Shown: one piece after another, positions 11,051 through 23,545 of the stretch
Numbering within the stretch: the first letter of the stretch is position 1
Layout of the letters: each line of letters opens with the position of its first letter
Assembly (NCBI GenBank): GCA_963971425.1
Contig: OZ020517.1
Coordinates: 25,120,462-25,184,461, forward strand
Source: Bryoerythrophyllum caledonicum
Taxonomy: Eukaryota > Streptophyta > Bryopsida > Pottiales > Pottiaceae
Length of the DNA stretch: 64,000 nt
Reading direction: 5' to 3'
Translations under genes and position numbers: made by a program
The notes under the pieces: model-generated
The model's input: the letters and a program-made list of their open reading frames with translations, nothing else
The model's database searches: none
What the model was told of the DNA's origin: nothing

Positions 11051-12131
11051 ATGGCGCCAGGATGCGGTGATAACTGCATGGGCACTTGTTTGCGTAGAGC
11101 TGCGGCCAGGGATGGTCTCAGCAAAGTGCTTGCAGAGTTGCAGGCCTCGGGGAGCATTCATTTTCACAAGACACTTGCCCGGAAGTCACAACATCTCGGG
11201 TTCATTCAATGCGAGCAGCTGGTATGCATCTCATGTCAATTTTGGTTGAGACTGTCTGAGACTGGTTATAATATTCATAAGAACTCCCGGGTTTTTTTGA
11301 GGTAATAGACATATGTCTCAAGGCATGAATTAATTTAGGTGCTTTGCTTTCTTTTTGTTTTTCTCTCTCATGCAGACACTGCCGTCATGATTCGTTAAAA
11401 GCAAGGTGACAAGTTCGAACAGTGGACCATCCTTCGAACTCTTTCATCTCCAAAGCCTTAGAGGGTGCATCTCAAAATAAACAGGACATGGACGAGAGCA
11501 AAAGCCCAAGTCAGATTTCGTGGTGGCTGGACCAAATTTGCTGCCGAGAATCGCCTCAAATAAGGTGACTCCTTGGTCTTCGTTCTCAATGTGGATGCGA
11601 GGTCCGAGTTCCAAGTCTATATCTCTCGAGGAACCGAGGTGCCAGACCTCTCCAATCCTCAAACAGCTCCGGCCACATCTGAGGAAGATATTTCCACAAC
11701 TTGTGGGTGCGAGGGTAAATTTCGTCCACCACAACATGGGACGAACTGTAATCCAAGCTTCTGCAGGCGAATCATGTTCAACCACCAGAAGATCGTATGG
11801 CCAGTTGACTTCATTCCAGAATGCTTACCACAGGCTTGCAATCACCTTATTTTGGGAGTTACCATTTCCAAAGTCAAGCAGTAACAATCTATGTGAGAGC
11901 GCATTGGATGCAGCTGCGAGCTGAGTCCGTGAAAGTGCAGGGTGTTCATCAAGAGTCTCATGTCCAAGATGTAAGATTTCATTGAAATCATTCGGTGGCT
12001 CGCAACCAGCTTAGGCTCTATTTCCAGGCTGGGTGGAGAGAGTTCGTAGAGGCGAACATTGGCCTGCGGGAAGGTCAAGAGCTTCAGTTCACGCTCATTG
12101 CTGATTCGTTTTCGCTGTCAGAGTAGTTTAA
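11051..12131 (+). pseudogene. Double B3 gene copy d, multiply disabled
   Basis: Exon 1 (11051-11221) is intact and begins MAPGCGDNCMGTCLRRAAARD. The exon 2 acceptor at 11375 is kept, but the conserved LPxWF motif reads LPS-stop-F (TGA at 11388). A one-base loss follows at about 11397, then TAG at 11459-11461 where TGG is expected and TAA at 11561-11563 where GAA is expected. Remnants of the second B3 domain run from about 11905 to the ancestral stop at 12129-12131, with further frame damage. The layout, including the fused linker exon, matches copy b, its closest relative. A short exon 1 product could still be translated but would not fold as a B3 domain. Confidence 0.88.
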
Positions 12132-12865
12132 CTTTTCACAACTGATCAGTCTGCAACAACTCGATCAGACCGAGCCACTTCAATGGAAGCCCGAGTCTTA
12201 TAGGCAATCACCTTACTCAGATCATGTTGTTGATCGACAACCAAGTTTTTGTGTGGTGGATACCATGCAGAACTGTGGTGTCCGAATTGAATTCACGTAG
12301 TAAGCCTCATTCTCGGCCTGCAAGCGTTATTGTAATCTAAAGAGTTCATGCCACATCGTCACCATTTAGATGATGCGATATTACAGTGTTGGTTTAGATG
12401 ATGCGGTATCACAGTGTTGCAATTTTTTTATAACTTGTGTAGGAGTACCACTTAATTTTGTAGATCAGGTTGTACTGTACGACTATCTCTACTAGCCGCT
12501 GTAATTTGTATGATCCGTCCGGCTTGCTAAAACTAGAAACAAGTAGACGTTGAACGCATGAAATAGGCAATGTGGCAAACGTAATATCTCAGGGTAAGAG
12601 GCTCTCCAGTGCCCATCCCTTCACCTTCATGACGATTCAAGTTCCATCCCATGATATTCCATCATTGCTACCAACTGTAGCTTTGGTCACCTCTTATTGT
12701 TGCATATTCCCACTTCCAAAATCATGACCAGAGCAAACCAGATCATACAGTGCCTACGTTCCCACATTATGACCCTCAAAATCCAGACTGCCAAAGGATC
12801 ACCTCTATTCCTTTTTGTTTGAAGACCTTCACATCGACACACCGAAATCAATTGTTGCTAAAATT
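12132..12865. other. Intergenic and conserved upstream region of B3 copy e
   Basis: No gene seen. The stretch 12610-12750 (TGCCCATCCCTTCACC, then CAAAATCATGACCAGAG) has counterparts upstream of copies f (14587-14730) and g (41695-41800). This points to shared promoter sequence copied with the genes. Confidence 0.55.
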
Positions 12866-14212
12866 ATGGCGCCAAGATGTGGTGGTGCATCCATGGCCAG
12901 AACTGAGGATGATCTTTACAAAGTGCTTGCGGAGTTACAGGCCTCGAGGAGCATTCATTTTCACCGAACACTTGTCCGGCGAATGCAGAGTTCCAAGTTC
13001 CGTGCAACTGAGCAGCTGGTAAATGATTGCCGCTTCTCTATGGGTGACATTGTTCTTACTGTCATGAATTCAGTTTACAAGTGCTTCTTTTGTTTTGATC
13101 TTTCAGTGTTTGCCGTCGTGGTTTATTAAAGAGCATGGTGACAAGTTCGAAGAGTGGGTCGTATTCCGGACCTTCTCATGCAAGAAACCGTGGAGAATTC
13201 GGCTCAGCGTTTCCAAGACACCAAGCGGGTCACCCACAGTCAAATTCGTGGGCGGGTTGAGGCAGTTCGCTTCGGACAATGGGCTCAAGGAAGGGGATTC
13301 GTTGGTGTTTGTGCTCAATGTGGATGCCACGTCCGAGTTTCAAGTGCACATCATTCGCACGTCAGCAAGGAAGGTAAATACTTCAGACAGTGATTCTAAA
13401 CTTGAACTTAACTTGCGCTCGGGTGGGGGCGATAGAAATTACGGGCTCAGAGAAAGAGGAGCTGATCATCTCGTCGTTGGAAAGAAGAAGAAAGTGGAAT
13501 CTGACTCGGTAAGCATCTCAAACTATGGAGATATGGCAGTTTTCAGGTGCATAAAAAGAGGTTCTTAGTCCAAGTCTATGCGGACCTTGATAGAGTTTTG
13601 CCAGAAATCCAGACAATACCCCAAAACTGAATATAAATTCATCAAGTGTTGACATCTTGTATAATCGTTTGGAATGTGTAGAGGCCGCAGCAGATCATTG
13701 ACCTTGGAGATAGTTCAGGCTCTGAATCAGAGTCTGATCACGGCAATGGCGATGCAGCGTCTGAGCGGGACTGTTCAGACTGCAAGAGTAGTACATGCAA
13801 ACAAGGGGTAGTGAGCTTCCGCAGGCGATTGATGGACTACCAGAGTTATGACCCACGTCGTCGCATGGTGCGTTTAGTTTTACATGTTGAGCTATGCCAT
13901 GACTTGTGAAACTTCTTATGAATCTGATGGGGATCATTGTAATTACAGGAGATTCCTGTGAGTTTTGTGAAAACGCACATCAACTTGCTACGGCAAATTC
14001 GAGATACTGTGCAACTTCAGGGCGTTCGTATGGAGTCTCCTGTTCGGACTGTGACATGCTTCTGGGCCAACTCTGTCAAGAGTAAGCAAATGCCTCGGCT
14101 CTATTTCACTTTTGGATGGAGGGAATTTGCCAAGGAAAATGGCCTGAAGCTCGGTCACGAGCTTCTGTTTACTCTCACTTCTGATTCCTTCTTTACCGTC
14201 CGAGTAGTTTGA
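12866..14212 (+). CDS. Double B3-domain protein, REM-like (copy e)
   Basis: Four exons: 12866-13018, 13107-13508, 13682-13867 and 13949-14212, all phase 0, about 334 residues. The start is the conserved ATG of MAPRCGGASMAR. The first B3 domain runs from SIHFHRTLVRR through LPSWFIKEHGDKFEEWV to GLRQFASDNGLKEGDSLVF and SEFQVHII. A long hydrophilic linker is rich in Ser/Asp/Glu (DLGDSSGSESESDHG) and has a basic GKKKK patch that may act in nuclear import. The second B3 domain is IPVSFVKTHINLLRQ to GWREFAKENGLKLGHELLF and FTVRVV. Donors at 13508 and about 13375 both look usable, so exon 2 may end earlier. No disabling change is seen; this is the longest copy. Confidence 0.86.
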
Positions 14213-14864
14213 AGAACCTGGATTCCTTGAAGTTTTATACTGTTGCTATCTTTTGATGCCATCCGAGTCACACAACTGGAAACTCATTACACACATATTT
14301 TATATTGATGCCATTCGTTACTGTAAAGCTGACTTTGGGCCGTAATTAGAGATTAGAAATCATATACATATCAAGCTGAATTCATTTACATGATCATGTA
14401 CCTAGTGTTGGATATTGAAATATTATAATTTCTCTGGTATATGCGTTGCAAATATGACTCAGTTAAATGACTGGACTCGCTTCTCTTCAAAGTACTGAAA
14501 TGACGGTTCACAGCCCAGCCTTTCTGAAATCATTTGCAGATCTTTCTCACGATATGTAACAGCTCCGAAATTATGGCTCTCCGGTGCCCATCAGCAACCT
14601 CAGTCACCTCATGTTATATCAATATCTATCCTCCTAAACTCTACTACCCCTCACTTCTCATCAAACGAAGCTTTAATCACCTCACATGAATTTAAGCGAG
14701 TCTCACTCCCCAATCATGACCAGAGTGAACCACACCATCATACCAATCGGCCTATATTTCAGCACCTAAGATTACTCCTCTATGTCTCTCTCCTGGTTGG
14801 TGATATTTCAGGCAGCTCATTCATAGATCAGCTCATTCATATCCGGAGCTCGAGTGTTGGTGGA
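14213..14864. other. Intergenic and upstream region of B3 copy f
   Basis: No gene seen. From about 14587 it carries the shared upstream block (CACCTCACATGAATTTAAG, then AATCATGACCAGAGTGAA). The 5' UTR-like GGAGCTCGAGTGTTGGTG directly precedes the start codon, as in copy g. Confidence 0.55.
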
Positions 14865-16287
14865 ATGGCGCCAGGATGCGGTGCTACATCCATGGCCAGT
14901 CGTTTGAATAGAACTGGGGATGATGACCTCAGCAAAGTGCTTGCGGAGTTGCAGGCCTCGGCGAGCATTTATTTCCACAAAACACTTGTCCGGCGAAGTT
15001 ATCGCAGGTTCTCTCAATGCGTGAAGCTGGTAATATCCTCTTGATGCCATTACTCTGTCTAATTTGCGTTAAGATTGGCTGGGTATCCATATGCATGTCC
15101 TGTTTTTCTTCTTTTATTAACTCTGAATTTTGACGCTTATGGGATGTCTGAATTGCTTTGTTTTTTCTCTCATATATCTGCAGGCACTTCCGAGGTGCTT
15201 CATTGAAGAGCATGGTGACAAGTTCGAACAGCGGGTCATTCTTCGAACTCTTTCATCAACAAAACTTTGGAGAGTTCGGCTCAGCGTTGAAACACAAGCG
15301 AGAACTGGCTCACCCATAGTCAAATTCGCCGGTGGATGGAGCAAATTTGCTGCCGCGAATCGTCTCAAAGAAGGCGATTCCTTGATCTTCGCTCTCAATG
15401 CGGATGCAAGGTCCGAGTTTCGAGTGTACATCTTTCGAGGAGTTACTGGCATGCCAGGAAGTTCCCACCATTCTCATACTCTGGGGAGAAGCAAGCTGCG
15501 ACGTTTAGCTGGTGTTGGAAACATGACTCGGGATGATCTGTTGATTGGAGAAAAGAATGCTGAAAAGGTACTCAACTGATCTGCAACTGTCACTTAGGTC
15601 TATTTGCAACATTTTCCATGTTCTTAGTGTCGCCCTTACCAATGTGCATGTCCAGGATCACCCAGGTTTCAATCACTTGAAGGATCGGAACCAATTTAAC
15701 TTCAACCAGTGCTTGAACGCGTTTGAACTGTGCAGACGCAGAAAAACCTTGGAGATAGTTCGTCTGGCTTAGAATCTAATTTCGTCCAAGCAAGTAAGAT
15801 CATCACATCCAGGCAGCGGAAGGGTGTCTCGCCGCAATCTGGAGCAAACCTCAAGCCAAGCTTCCACAGGCAACTGGTAGCCTATGCGTATAAATATCCG
15901 CTGCACAGAATGGTTGGTTTAAGTTCTTTCCTTTTCTAATGTCGACTAGTTGATCACGTTCATGTTGGAAATGTCCATGCAAAACACAGTACCTGCTGAG
16001 GCTTGTAAAGTCGATCGTGCATGCAGGAAGTTCCTGCACAGTTTCTGAAGGCGCATGGTATGCCCGAGCAGCTCCAAGATGTTGTGGAGCTCCAGGGCGT
16101 GCATCAGGAGTCGCCAGTTCGAACTGTGGCATGCCGATGGATCAGGCAGCGTGAGAAAACGATTCAGAGGCTCTATTTCACTGCCGGATGGTCTGAATTT
16201 GCAAAGGAGAATGGTCTCAAAGTTGGTCAGGAGCTTCAGTTTACGCTTACTTCTGAGTCCTTCTTCGTCGTCAGAGTGGTAGTTTGA
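14865..16287 (+). CDS. Double B3-domain protein, REM-like (copy f)
   Basis: Four exons: 14865-15029, 15184-15567, 15736-15912 and 16027-16287, all phase 0, about 328 residues. The start is the ATG of MAPGCGATSMASR. Exon 1 carries SIYFHKTLVRRS, the first strand of the domain. Exon 2 has the first B3 domain: LPRCFIEEHGDKFEQRV, GGWSKFAAANRLKEGDSLIF, SEFRVYIFRG. Exon 3 is a polar linker. Exon 4 holds the second B3 domain: EVPAQFLKAHGMPEQLQ, VELQGVHQESPVRTV, GWSEFAKENGLKVGQELQF, ending FFVVRVVV. The second domain is most like copy g. A nuclear DNA-binding role is expected from the family; the target is unknown. Confidence 0.87.
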
Positions 16288-16632
16288 GGAGCTGGCTGCT
16301 TGCTTCATGATTTTACCCTTGAGGCTTGTGCACTGGCTTCTGGAAGCCTGGGATGAGCTCTTTGATACGAAGTCATGCAGACTCTGTGACTCAGATGACT
16401 TTTAGGTACTACATGAAAACCTCTTTTCAACCACCTGAGGTGACTATGTGACTTGGGTTAGAGGATTCACTAATTTGTCACGTGGTCGCTGGCATGTGTG
16501 TACTCTTTGTGGTCCTTTTTTTCTTGCAATTATATCTTGGTTTAATTTGTGCAAGGAAAAAAATTAGAACCGCCTTTGAACTATGGTTGTAAAGGTTTTT
16601 GGAACTTGGGGTCAGTTAATGCTACGGGCTAA

Positions 16633-16913
16633 GAGCATCCTCACCAGGTATGCAAGCTAGGTCTCAACTTGATCTTTTGAGGCTACACGGCGGTCACCTC
16701 GATTCATTGAGCCCTTCAACAAGGTCTTCACAATACGAGACCTCGATTCATTTGGGCCCTTCAACAAGGTCTTCACAATACGAGACCTACCAAATCTTGC
16801 CTTCTACAGGTCTTATCTGTAGATCTTTGACAGCCCTTCAAGTGGTTGTCTAATTTTTATTAGTGGTACTTTTGGTTGGAACTTGGAATTGACCACAACG
16901 ACTGAGGATGCTC
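16633..16913. mobile_element. Tourist-like (PIF/Harbinger) MITE
   Basis: The ends GAGCATCCTCA (16633) and TGAGGATGCTC (16903-16913) are perfect 11-bp inverted repeats, flanked on both sides by TAA (16630-16632, 16914-16916). A 3-bp TWA target duplication is the Harbinger/Tourist signature. The 281-bp interior is non-coding and contains a 44-bp direct duplication. Confidence 0.85.
16697..16784 (+). repeat. 44-bp tandem duplication inside the MITE
   Basis: 16697-16740 and 16741-16784 are adjacent copies of one 44-bp unit beginning CCTCGATTCATT, with only a few mismatches. This is a recent internal slippage or duplication. Confidence 0.9.
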
Positions 16914-19789
16914 TAAACTTTGTGATTGGCCCTACTAACTCATCCATGTTTGACTATTGAACTTATACTAGGGAGAAAAGAAAAAGTGACCATAAGTGAT
17001 GAGTTTTCTTTAAGGTCTACAAACATGCCTTGTGATACGTAAAAATGCATTGATTAGGGTTGATTTTAGTCTTAAAGATTATGCCCACCTAACCTTTGGT
17101 ATATGTATGGCCACTCCTAGTCCAACTTTTGTTTATACTTATTGAGGTTTACAATTATTGAGGTTTCCAAGGGCTTCAACATCACATTTTCATGAAGTAT
17201 GACCATTGAAGTGAAACCATAATTTGTGATTTAGATTTCTTTGGTCACCGCTCTTAAATCATAGCATGAACCAACCCTCATTTCTAGTGCTTAACCCCTA
17301 AAATTACTTCACAATATTTTACTAAAAATATTGTGAATTGGATTGAGTGCACAATATAGAAAATTCAAAAATATTTATAAGTTTTTATTTTTGAATAGGG
17401 ATACAAATTTCATTGATATCTAAAGTAATTTTTATTTTTTTAAAATTGAAATAATGGAAAATTCTTTGTTACAACCAAAAAACTCTCAATACTTTAAAAA
17501 ATCTACTTATACATACAAATTCTTAGCATACTAAACTGACTTTCATTAGTTGTATGAAACCAAAATCTATAATTTAATTATTCACAACATTTTGGAAGCA
17601 TAACATCTTCAAGATTCAATTTTTTGTTTCTTTCGCCTATTTTAACAAATTGCTATGCCTAATGCATATTCAATTAAATTTTAAAAATACTAAATTTCTT
17701 ATAAATCTTAATTTTGATTTCAAAAATTGACTTACTATTTTAAACATTAAAATTTGATCATCAAGTACTAAGGGTAAACAATGTTTGGAATCAATTGATA
17801 ATAATTTTAAACCTTTATCTCTTAGAGAAGAAGGTAAAATACATTTAAATTTTCATGCATTTTAAACGAAAGTGAAATATCATCTCGGGGTACACATTAG
17901 CAAAAGTTGTAGAAATTACATGCAATTGAAAGTAGGGTCTAATGTATTCATTATGGATAAATATTGTAAAGAAAACACATGTTAAATACATTGTTGTAAC
18001 ATTATGAAACATGGTTATAAGTAGAATATCATTAGATTAAATACTAAAGATTTATGTACTCAATACATATATCTTACCATGGAAAAATGGGACATAGGGA
18101 CTGAATGATACTCTAATGGGTATTGGTTGTCTACATTTCTAAAGCTTCAGTAGCTAACTATATAGTTTTTATGATCTTTGCATGTGTTAGATGCTTTGCA
18201 AATTTGAATTTGTATACTATTAGAGTACATGCATCTTTGGTTGTACACTTCTCTAAAGTATTTAAGTGCACCATATGCTTTGATTTCTCCCAGGAACTCC
18301 ACGTTCTTGACTACAAAGACTTTTTAGATTCTTGAAATCTGTTTTTCAACAAACATTCACGTTTTTGTAGGTTTGCATTGTTTGGATTTGTTTTAGCATT
18401 CATCACCTTGTCTTTGTTTTCGTTATTTTTCTTCAATACATGTGTTTTGAACGTCGCTTTGAGACTGCTATGGACTTTCACTATTACGTTGAAGCAGTAA
18501 GAAGATTACACATAAACAATATGAGGTACATATTTAATGGCTTAAAAAAGAAATGATGAATACCTATATGGTACAAAACCTCACTACAATTTACCTTTAA
18601 TATTTCCAAAAATACCATGTCTTGTTATCTTTTCTACTACGTAAATAACCCTCCAATAAAGACAACATTACTATAGGTGTATACAAATTTGAAGAGGGAG
18701 TGCCCCTCCGAGAATATCACTTTTTTGATCTTGCATATAGGAAGTCATAAGTGAAAATGTATTTCTAGTTCTTTGCAAAAACTCTACATTTTTTTTTCCA
18801 TTTCCATTGACAATTAGTTTGATGATTGTCACTTTCTCAAAGTGACTTCTGATTTTATTTTTTAATTTTTTTTTGTATAGAAATTTTGAATATAGAATTT
18901 TTTTCCAATTTGAGTTTAATATTTTTTATTATATATGCTCAAACTAGCCATTAAGTTAATTTTGATTTGACATATTTCTAATATTTGACTTTTTGGTTTG
19001 TAAAAAATTATTATTATTTATATATTTTCCTTTAATAGAAGTCAATTTAACAAAATTTGGACGTCTTTTAAAATCAAGATAACTATAGGATATTTTTAAT
19101 TATATTGGTATCATGTTTTTAGTTTTCTATTGTGGTGCAAAAAAGATTTGTAACCTTTTGTAAGGAATTTTTTTTAGAGAAAAGTAAGATTATTTTGTAT
19201 AGTTTCTTTAAAATTAAAGTTTTTCTCACTTTCATATTTTGTATTCTGGATAAAAATTGGATTTTGTTGAATTTTTATTTCAAAAAGAATATTAAAACGA
19301 ATTAAAAAGATAAAATCTTTAAAATTTCTGATTTTTTTTATTCAAATTATTTTCAATTACATAAGGTCATTTTCTAAATTTAATTTAGTATATTTTTGTA
19401 TAAGAGATTGTGATATTTAAAAAAATAAATTAATGTTGTTTTAATTATTGGAAAAAAAAACTAATTTCCAATTTTCAAACCATTAGAAGATCCTATTTTA
19501 TCAGAAGAAGTTTTCATTTGCTTTGTATTTTTGTTTTTTTTAGACACATATGATAAAGACTCATAGCTAATTTTATTTTGTTTCATTCGGATTGATTGCT
19601 TTCTTAAATTAGTGTGACCTGGATACCAAGAAATGCTCTTCGTTAGCTGAAAAGTAGTGACAATGTTAAAGTTTTTTCTTTTGCCGGCCAAGTAATATTC
19701 CCTTTGAAAATTCTCTTTCCCGCCCAGCTCCGATTTTGGTGCACGGCTCCGCTCATGACTTTCATACTTTTAGTTCAAGAAAGTCATTT

Positions 19790-19910
19790 TGTACCCTCAC
19801 CTCTCCTTCTATTCCTATGTCCCGTGGACTTAGGTCTAGAGGTGGAACGAACAGATACTTTATCCACGCCGGTCTCTTTCGGAGACCAGTGTTCCTCTTC
19901 TTCTTCTCAC
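19790..19910 (+). mobile_element. SINE-like 3' body fragment
   Basis: CCTATGTCCCGTGGACTTAG, then CACGCCGGTCTCTTTCGGAGACCAG and a TTCTTCTTCT tail, parallel the 3' half and tail of the complete SINE at 45866-46218 (minus strand). The tRNA-like head is not visible here, so this is a truncated or diverged copy. Confidence 0.6.
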
Positions 19911-20385
19911 CTCTCTAATCATCTCTGCAGTTCGCCTCGGCTCCCTTGTTCGTGTTTTAGGCTCTTGCTTCTTCGTAGTAAGATACTGTATATGTCCATA
20001 TTGTTAAAGGGTTTTTATGTAGAAGTGTTAGTGTCTGTGATTGTGTTTCTTGTACATTAGCTGGATTCATATTCTCCTAGGGTATGCTAGTGTCGCACTG
20101 AACATTGATCCATGGGGCGGTTGTTGTATGCTCTTCTTGTTACGGCCGAAGCCATTATGTTTATTTCTATTGTGTTCACCGACTTCTGTTTTCCGTGTGA
20201 AATGCAGAGAGAGTGAATCATGTATAAATTATTCCGGAAATTTCGGGATTAGTGCACCATAGCGGAGCTCATTGGATATTGTATGTCTATTAAAATTGCT
20301 ATCCTCATGTCGAAGATAACATTATTTCACGTGATTGTATTAGAGGGCTATGTAACTGTCTAGTCAGTTAATCTTTCATCAGATG

Positions 20386-21113
20386 TATCCTCGGCTTGAG
20401 GATAAAACTTAAGTAAAACTATATATTACCACACGTGAATAATAAAGTGTAAATTGATCATTGAGTATGATATAATGTAATTAACAAGTAAGTTATTCTC
20501 GAGTCAAGGATAACTCATCTCAATTTAATGCTATTCCATAATTTAAATCCAAAATAATTAGAGGAATGCTCATTCGATTTGGAAGTATGATGCCTATTTG
20601 TATCATCCTTGAACCAGTCTGATTGAATAAATTTAAACAAGTTTTTTTAGTTTCCATAATATTTACTTTTGTAATTATTCTCGAGTCAAGGATAAGTGCC
20701 TTCAATCTTATGATACACAAATTGCATGACAAAGGTTAAATTCAGATTTCCTCTTTTCTATGAACTTTATGCAATGGTTATGTCATTTTTTATCCAATCT
20801 GTGTGTAATAATAATTTACAGATTATCATGAGCCAAGGATAATTTGGAGCGTCCTGATTGAGAGAAGTATGATGTCATTAATGATATATTCCATACCTTT
20901 TGATGTTTATTTTGATGTTCTCAGGCACCAAAATTTTAGCAGTAGAATAATGATGACCACAATTTATTTGGTGTGTCATGAATATTTAGCTTGTTTTTTT
21001 GGAGATGAATTTTAATGTCTGATGTTATCCTGGAGTCAAGTAGCACATAAATGCCCACGTAAGACATTGTAAAATTCAATTGATAAGGGATTATCCTCGA
21101 GTCGATGATAATC
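20386..21113. repeat. Array of six short palindromes (consensus TATCCTCGAGTCAAGGATA)
   Basis: Variants of one imperfect palindrome occur at 20386-20404, 20492-20514, 20675-20695, 20822-20843, 21025-21045 and 21089-21113, spaced irregularly by about 65-205 bp in AT-rich DNA. The first has perfect 7-bp arms (TATCCTC/GAGGATA). The last has GATTATC/GATAATC arms. Sequence between motifs is not obviously repeated. The array ends about 0.3-0.4 kb before the DUF7869-type pseudogene, so it may be a set of transposase-binding subterminal sites. That is inference. Confidence 0.75.
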
Positions 21114-21429
21114 ACTATTTAATTCATTGTATTCACTTTTCATTGAAATTGTCTTCTGACAATTTTCCGTACAATTGGCTAACGATTCCATGATCCCTTT
21201 GAATGTGATCCTTTGTATAATGGAAGATGCATCATATGATAGAGGTGTTCGAGTGCGACCAACCTTGCCTCTAGGTGTTGCTGCATGTGAGGCCCGAGGG
21301 TATTCCTTAAGCGTCTTGGTTTTCAAAGCGCGTTATCCTTCAAAACCTAGCAGGGGCTAATGTTGGAATTGGACTGTGTTAGAGTGTTGATTCTAGTTTT
21401 GTTCCTGAAACTTAAGGTTAGCCAGTTGG

Positions 21430-23545
21430 GGGTGATCATGTTGCGATTCTGATCGCCGAATCCTTTAATAAGGACGACATTCCTCTCAATTGGATGTTCG
21501 CTCTCCGAGCATGGCCAATTCGACATGTCTCACTTGGTCATGTGAGTTTATATGACCAAGAGCAAACAAACGTTTACAATGTTGCTCTTATAGTATTTCG
21601 CCACGGAGCAAGAGTTGGTGTTTGACAGAATGAAAGCAATCGTCATAGGGTAGAGGATCATTCTCCATTGAAGAAAGAAGTATTTATAACTGCAGAGTCG
21701 ATCAACTCTGTGGCAAGCACCGTCTGTTGTCCGAGAAATTGTACGCAACGATTTCTATGGTGTACAATTTTGGTACTTCGCTTCCAAGTTCATTGTGACA
21801 TTGGAGGTGTTTATTTTTGGAAACATGTTCAGCTTGATGTGCATAGGCAGATGCACATGGGTTCCAATAGGAACTGTGTGGTGACGCTTGATGGAATTGA
21901 TATTTGCAAAGATGCGTGGTGTACTATCATGGGGGTCAGCCGAGCTACACTAAGAAGCCCGGTGACAACTTTGCTTGCTGTGGGAGATGCGACCAACTTA
22001 AGCAATTAAAGAAGGCTACTACGCAAGGGTCCTCCGCATATCAAATGTGGGAAGTCAAATTACAGTTACATCATGCCTCTCAACAGACTCATTGTATCCT
22101 ATATTATGGGAACCTAAAGAACTTAGAGGAAAATCCACATGAGGTTGTGTGCATCATCCATGATAAAATGAACTACAACAAAACAACATCTCCCCATTTT
22201 TCTCATAAGAATAAAACAACAGAGTCTTTCATGAAACTCCCTGTGCCTGTAACTAGAATGATTGCACATGGACATGGAGATGTCCGCTATGCGCATTATA
22301 GTCTTGACATCTTCCCCACCGACTCGAATCACATTGTTGGATCCATTGCTAACTTACTTCGGGACTTAGAGAGACCACCCGTGTATTCTTCTCGTGAATT
22401 ATTTGTAGGAGGGAGAGCTTCTTCTCTATTTGAGGCAGTGCTTGTGGATGCAATTTTGTGCCTTGTATCTCTTGTTGTTCCACTAGTTGAACATGTTTCT
22501 TCGAAACAATTGTCAACAATTCTCCAAATTTAGTTGAATAATGCCATAGGAGAAAATAAAAATAGATATTTGTTTGTTTTCTTCTCCCTCTTTATTCATA
22601 TGGGTATTTTTCGTGAAGTGTATGTTGACAACTTTGAACTTCTTGCTTGTTTGTCATACTCACGAAGATATTGATGCAATGTTTGGGATATGAAGTACCA
22701 AACTTACGTCAAATAGCTATCCAACAATCCCACTCTTGATGAAGTCATTCATAGATGTTGAGATGAAGCCAGTCATACCACACCTCATTAAAGAGGTGCC
22801 TAACTTCAAGGGATTTTTAGAAGGGTATATGTGTGTTGGCAAGGAGATCTTTACAAGTCATACAAAGGGCCAACAATTCAAGTTTTACAAGGACTCCGAT
22901 GGTTTGCCAAAGATGCAGTATAAATTTTTTTGTATATACAGGGATTGGTTGCCAATGGAGAATAGAGAAATTCAACTTTGGAAACTAACGGCGGACGGTA
23001 GGCCGATGTTGCCTTGTGGACAACCACTTCTCTTCATTCTGCAACGTCATCAGAATTATGATCAGGTTATAAAAGGCATCTCTAGGTTTCTAAGTCTTTG
23101 GGAGTATGGCAAACAAAGATCTCTCGGGTGAATACATGAAGAAAAATGAACTTATTATGTATTATTGGAGGGGTGTTAAGGCTGCTCTCGACGTGCCATT
23201 GGAAAAATCGCCTTCCCTACGAGAAGGATTTTGGTCACTATCTAGATATGCACCATCTATAATGGATGAATATGAGATTGATGGTACGTTGAAGGAGGAT
23301 TACGTAGAAGATCCTCCATTCATTGGACAACGACGTCATTGTCCCCCTCCATCGTTTTGGGTTGATAGAGATGTGCACAAGGGCTTTTTACTTGCGGTAC
23401 ATCATGTTAATGGAGATGTCCGCCTATTTTGGATTGCCTTAGCAATGACAAATCCGCATCCGGATTGTGAACATTTTCATGAGATTAAAGTGCAATACTT
23501 CAAACCTGCATCCATGCGTCATATGAGTGCTCCGGATGTATATAT
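21430..23545 (+). pseudogene. DUF7869-type transposon protein, decayed
   Basis: Recognisable pieces, in order: CCPRNC and a VTLDGIDICKDAWCTIMGVS block near 21720-21945; a zinc-like CCGRCDQLKQLK segment near 21978; HDKMNYNKTTSPHFSHKNK near 22160; HGDVRYAHYSLDIFPTD near 22275; LNNAIGENKNRYLF near 22528; HTHEDIDAMFG near 22660; and SFIDVEMKPVIPHLI, TKGQQFKFYKDSDG, YYWRGVKAAL onward to 23500. I recall this motif series from large uncharacterised TE-associated proteins annotated DUF7869 in non-seed plants. Stops and at least two frameshifts break it, including TAG at 22531. A catalytic-looking Asp in the usual LDNA motif reads Asn. The biochemical activity of the family is not established to my knowledge. 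Confidence 0.78.

Larger units (their letters stand above)
16288..19780. other. AT-rich repeat and intergenic DNA
   Basis: Apart from a Tourist-like MITE (16633-16913) I see no gene. From about 17000 to 19700 the sequence is strongly AT-rich, with homopolymer runs and no convincing ORF. A TTAACCCCTAAA at 17291 resembles a TTAA-MITE end, but no matching interior follows. Confidence 0.6.

Noticed and set aside
17291-17320. TTAACCCCTAAA resembling a TTAA-MITE left end
   Set aside because: The following sequence does not match the family interior and no matching right end was found nearby, so it was not counted as a copy.
19704-20262. Overlapping hydrophobic ORFs
   Set aside because: They overlap a SINE-like tail and low-complexity pyrimidine tracts, with no domain or splice pattern to support a gene.
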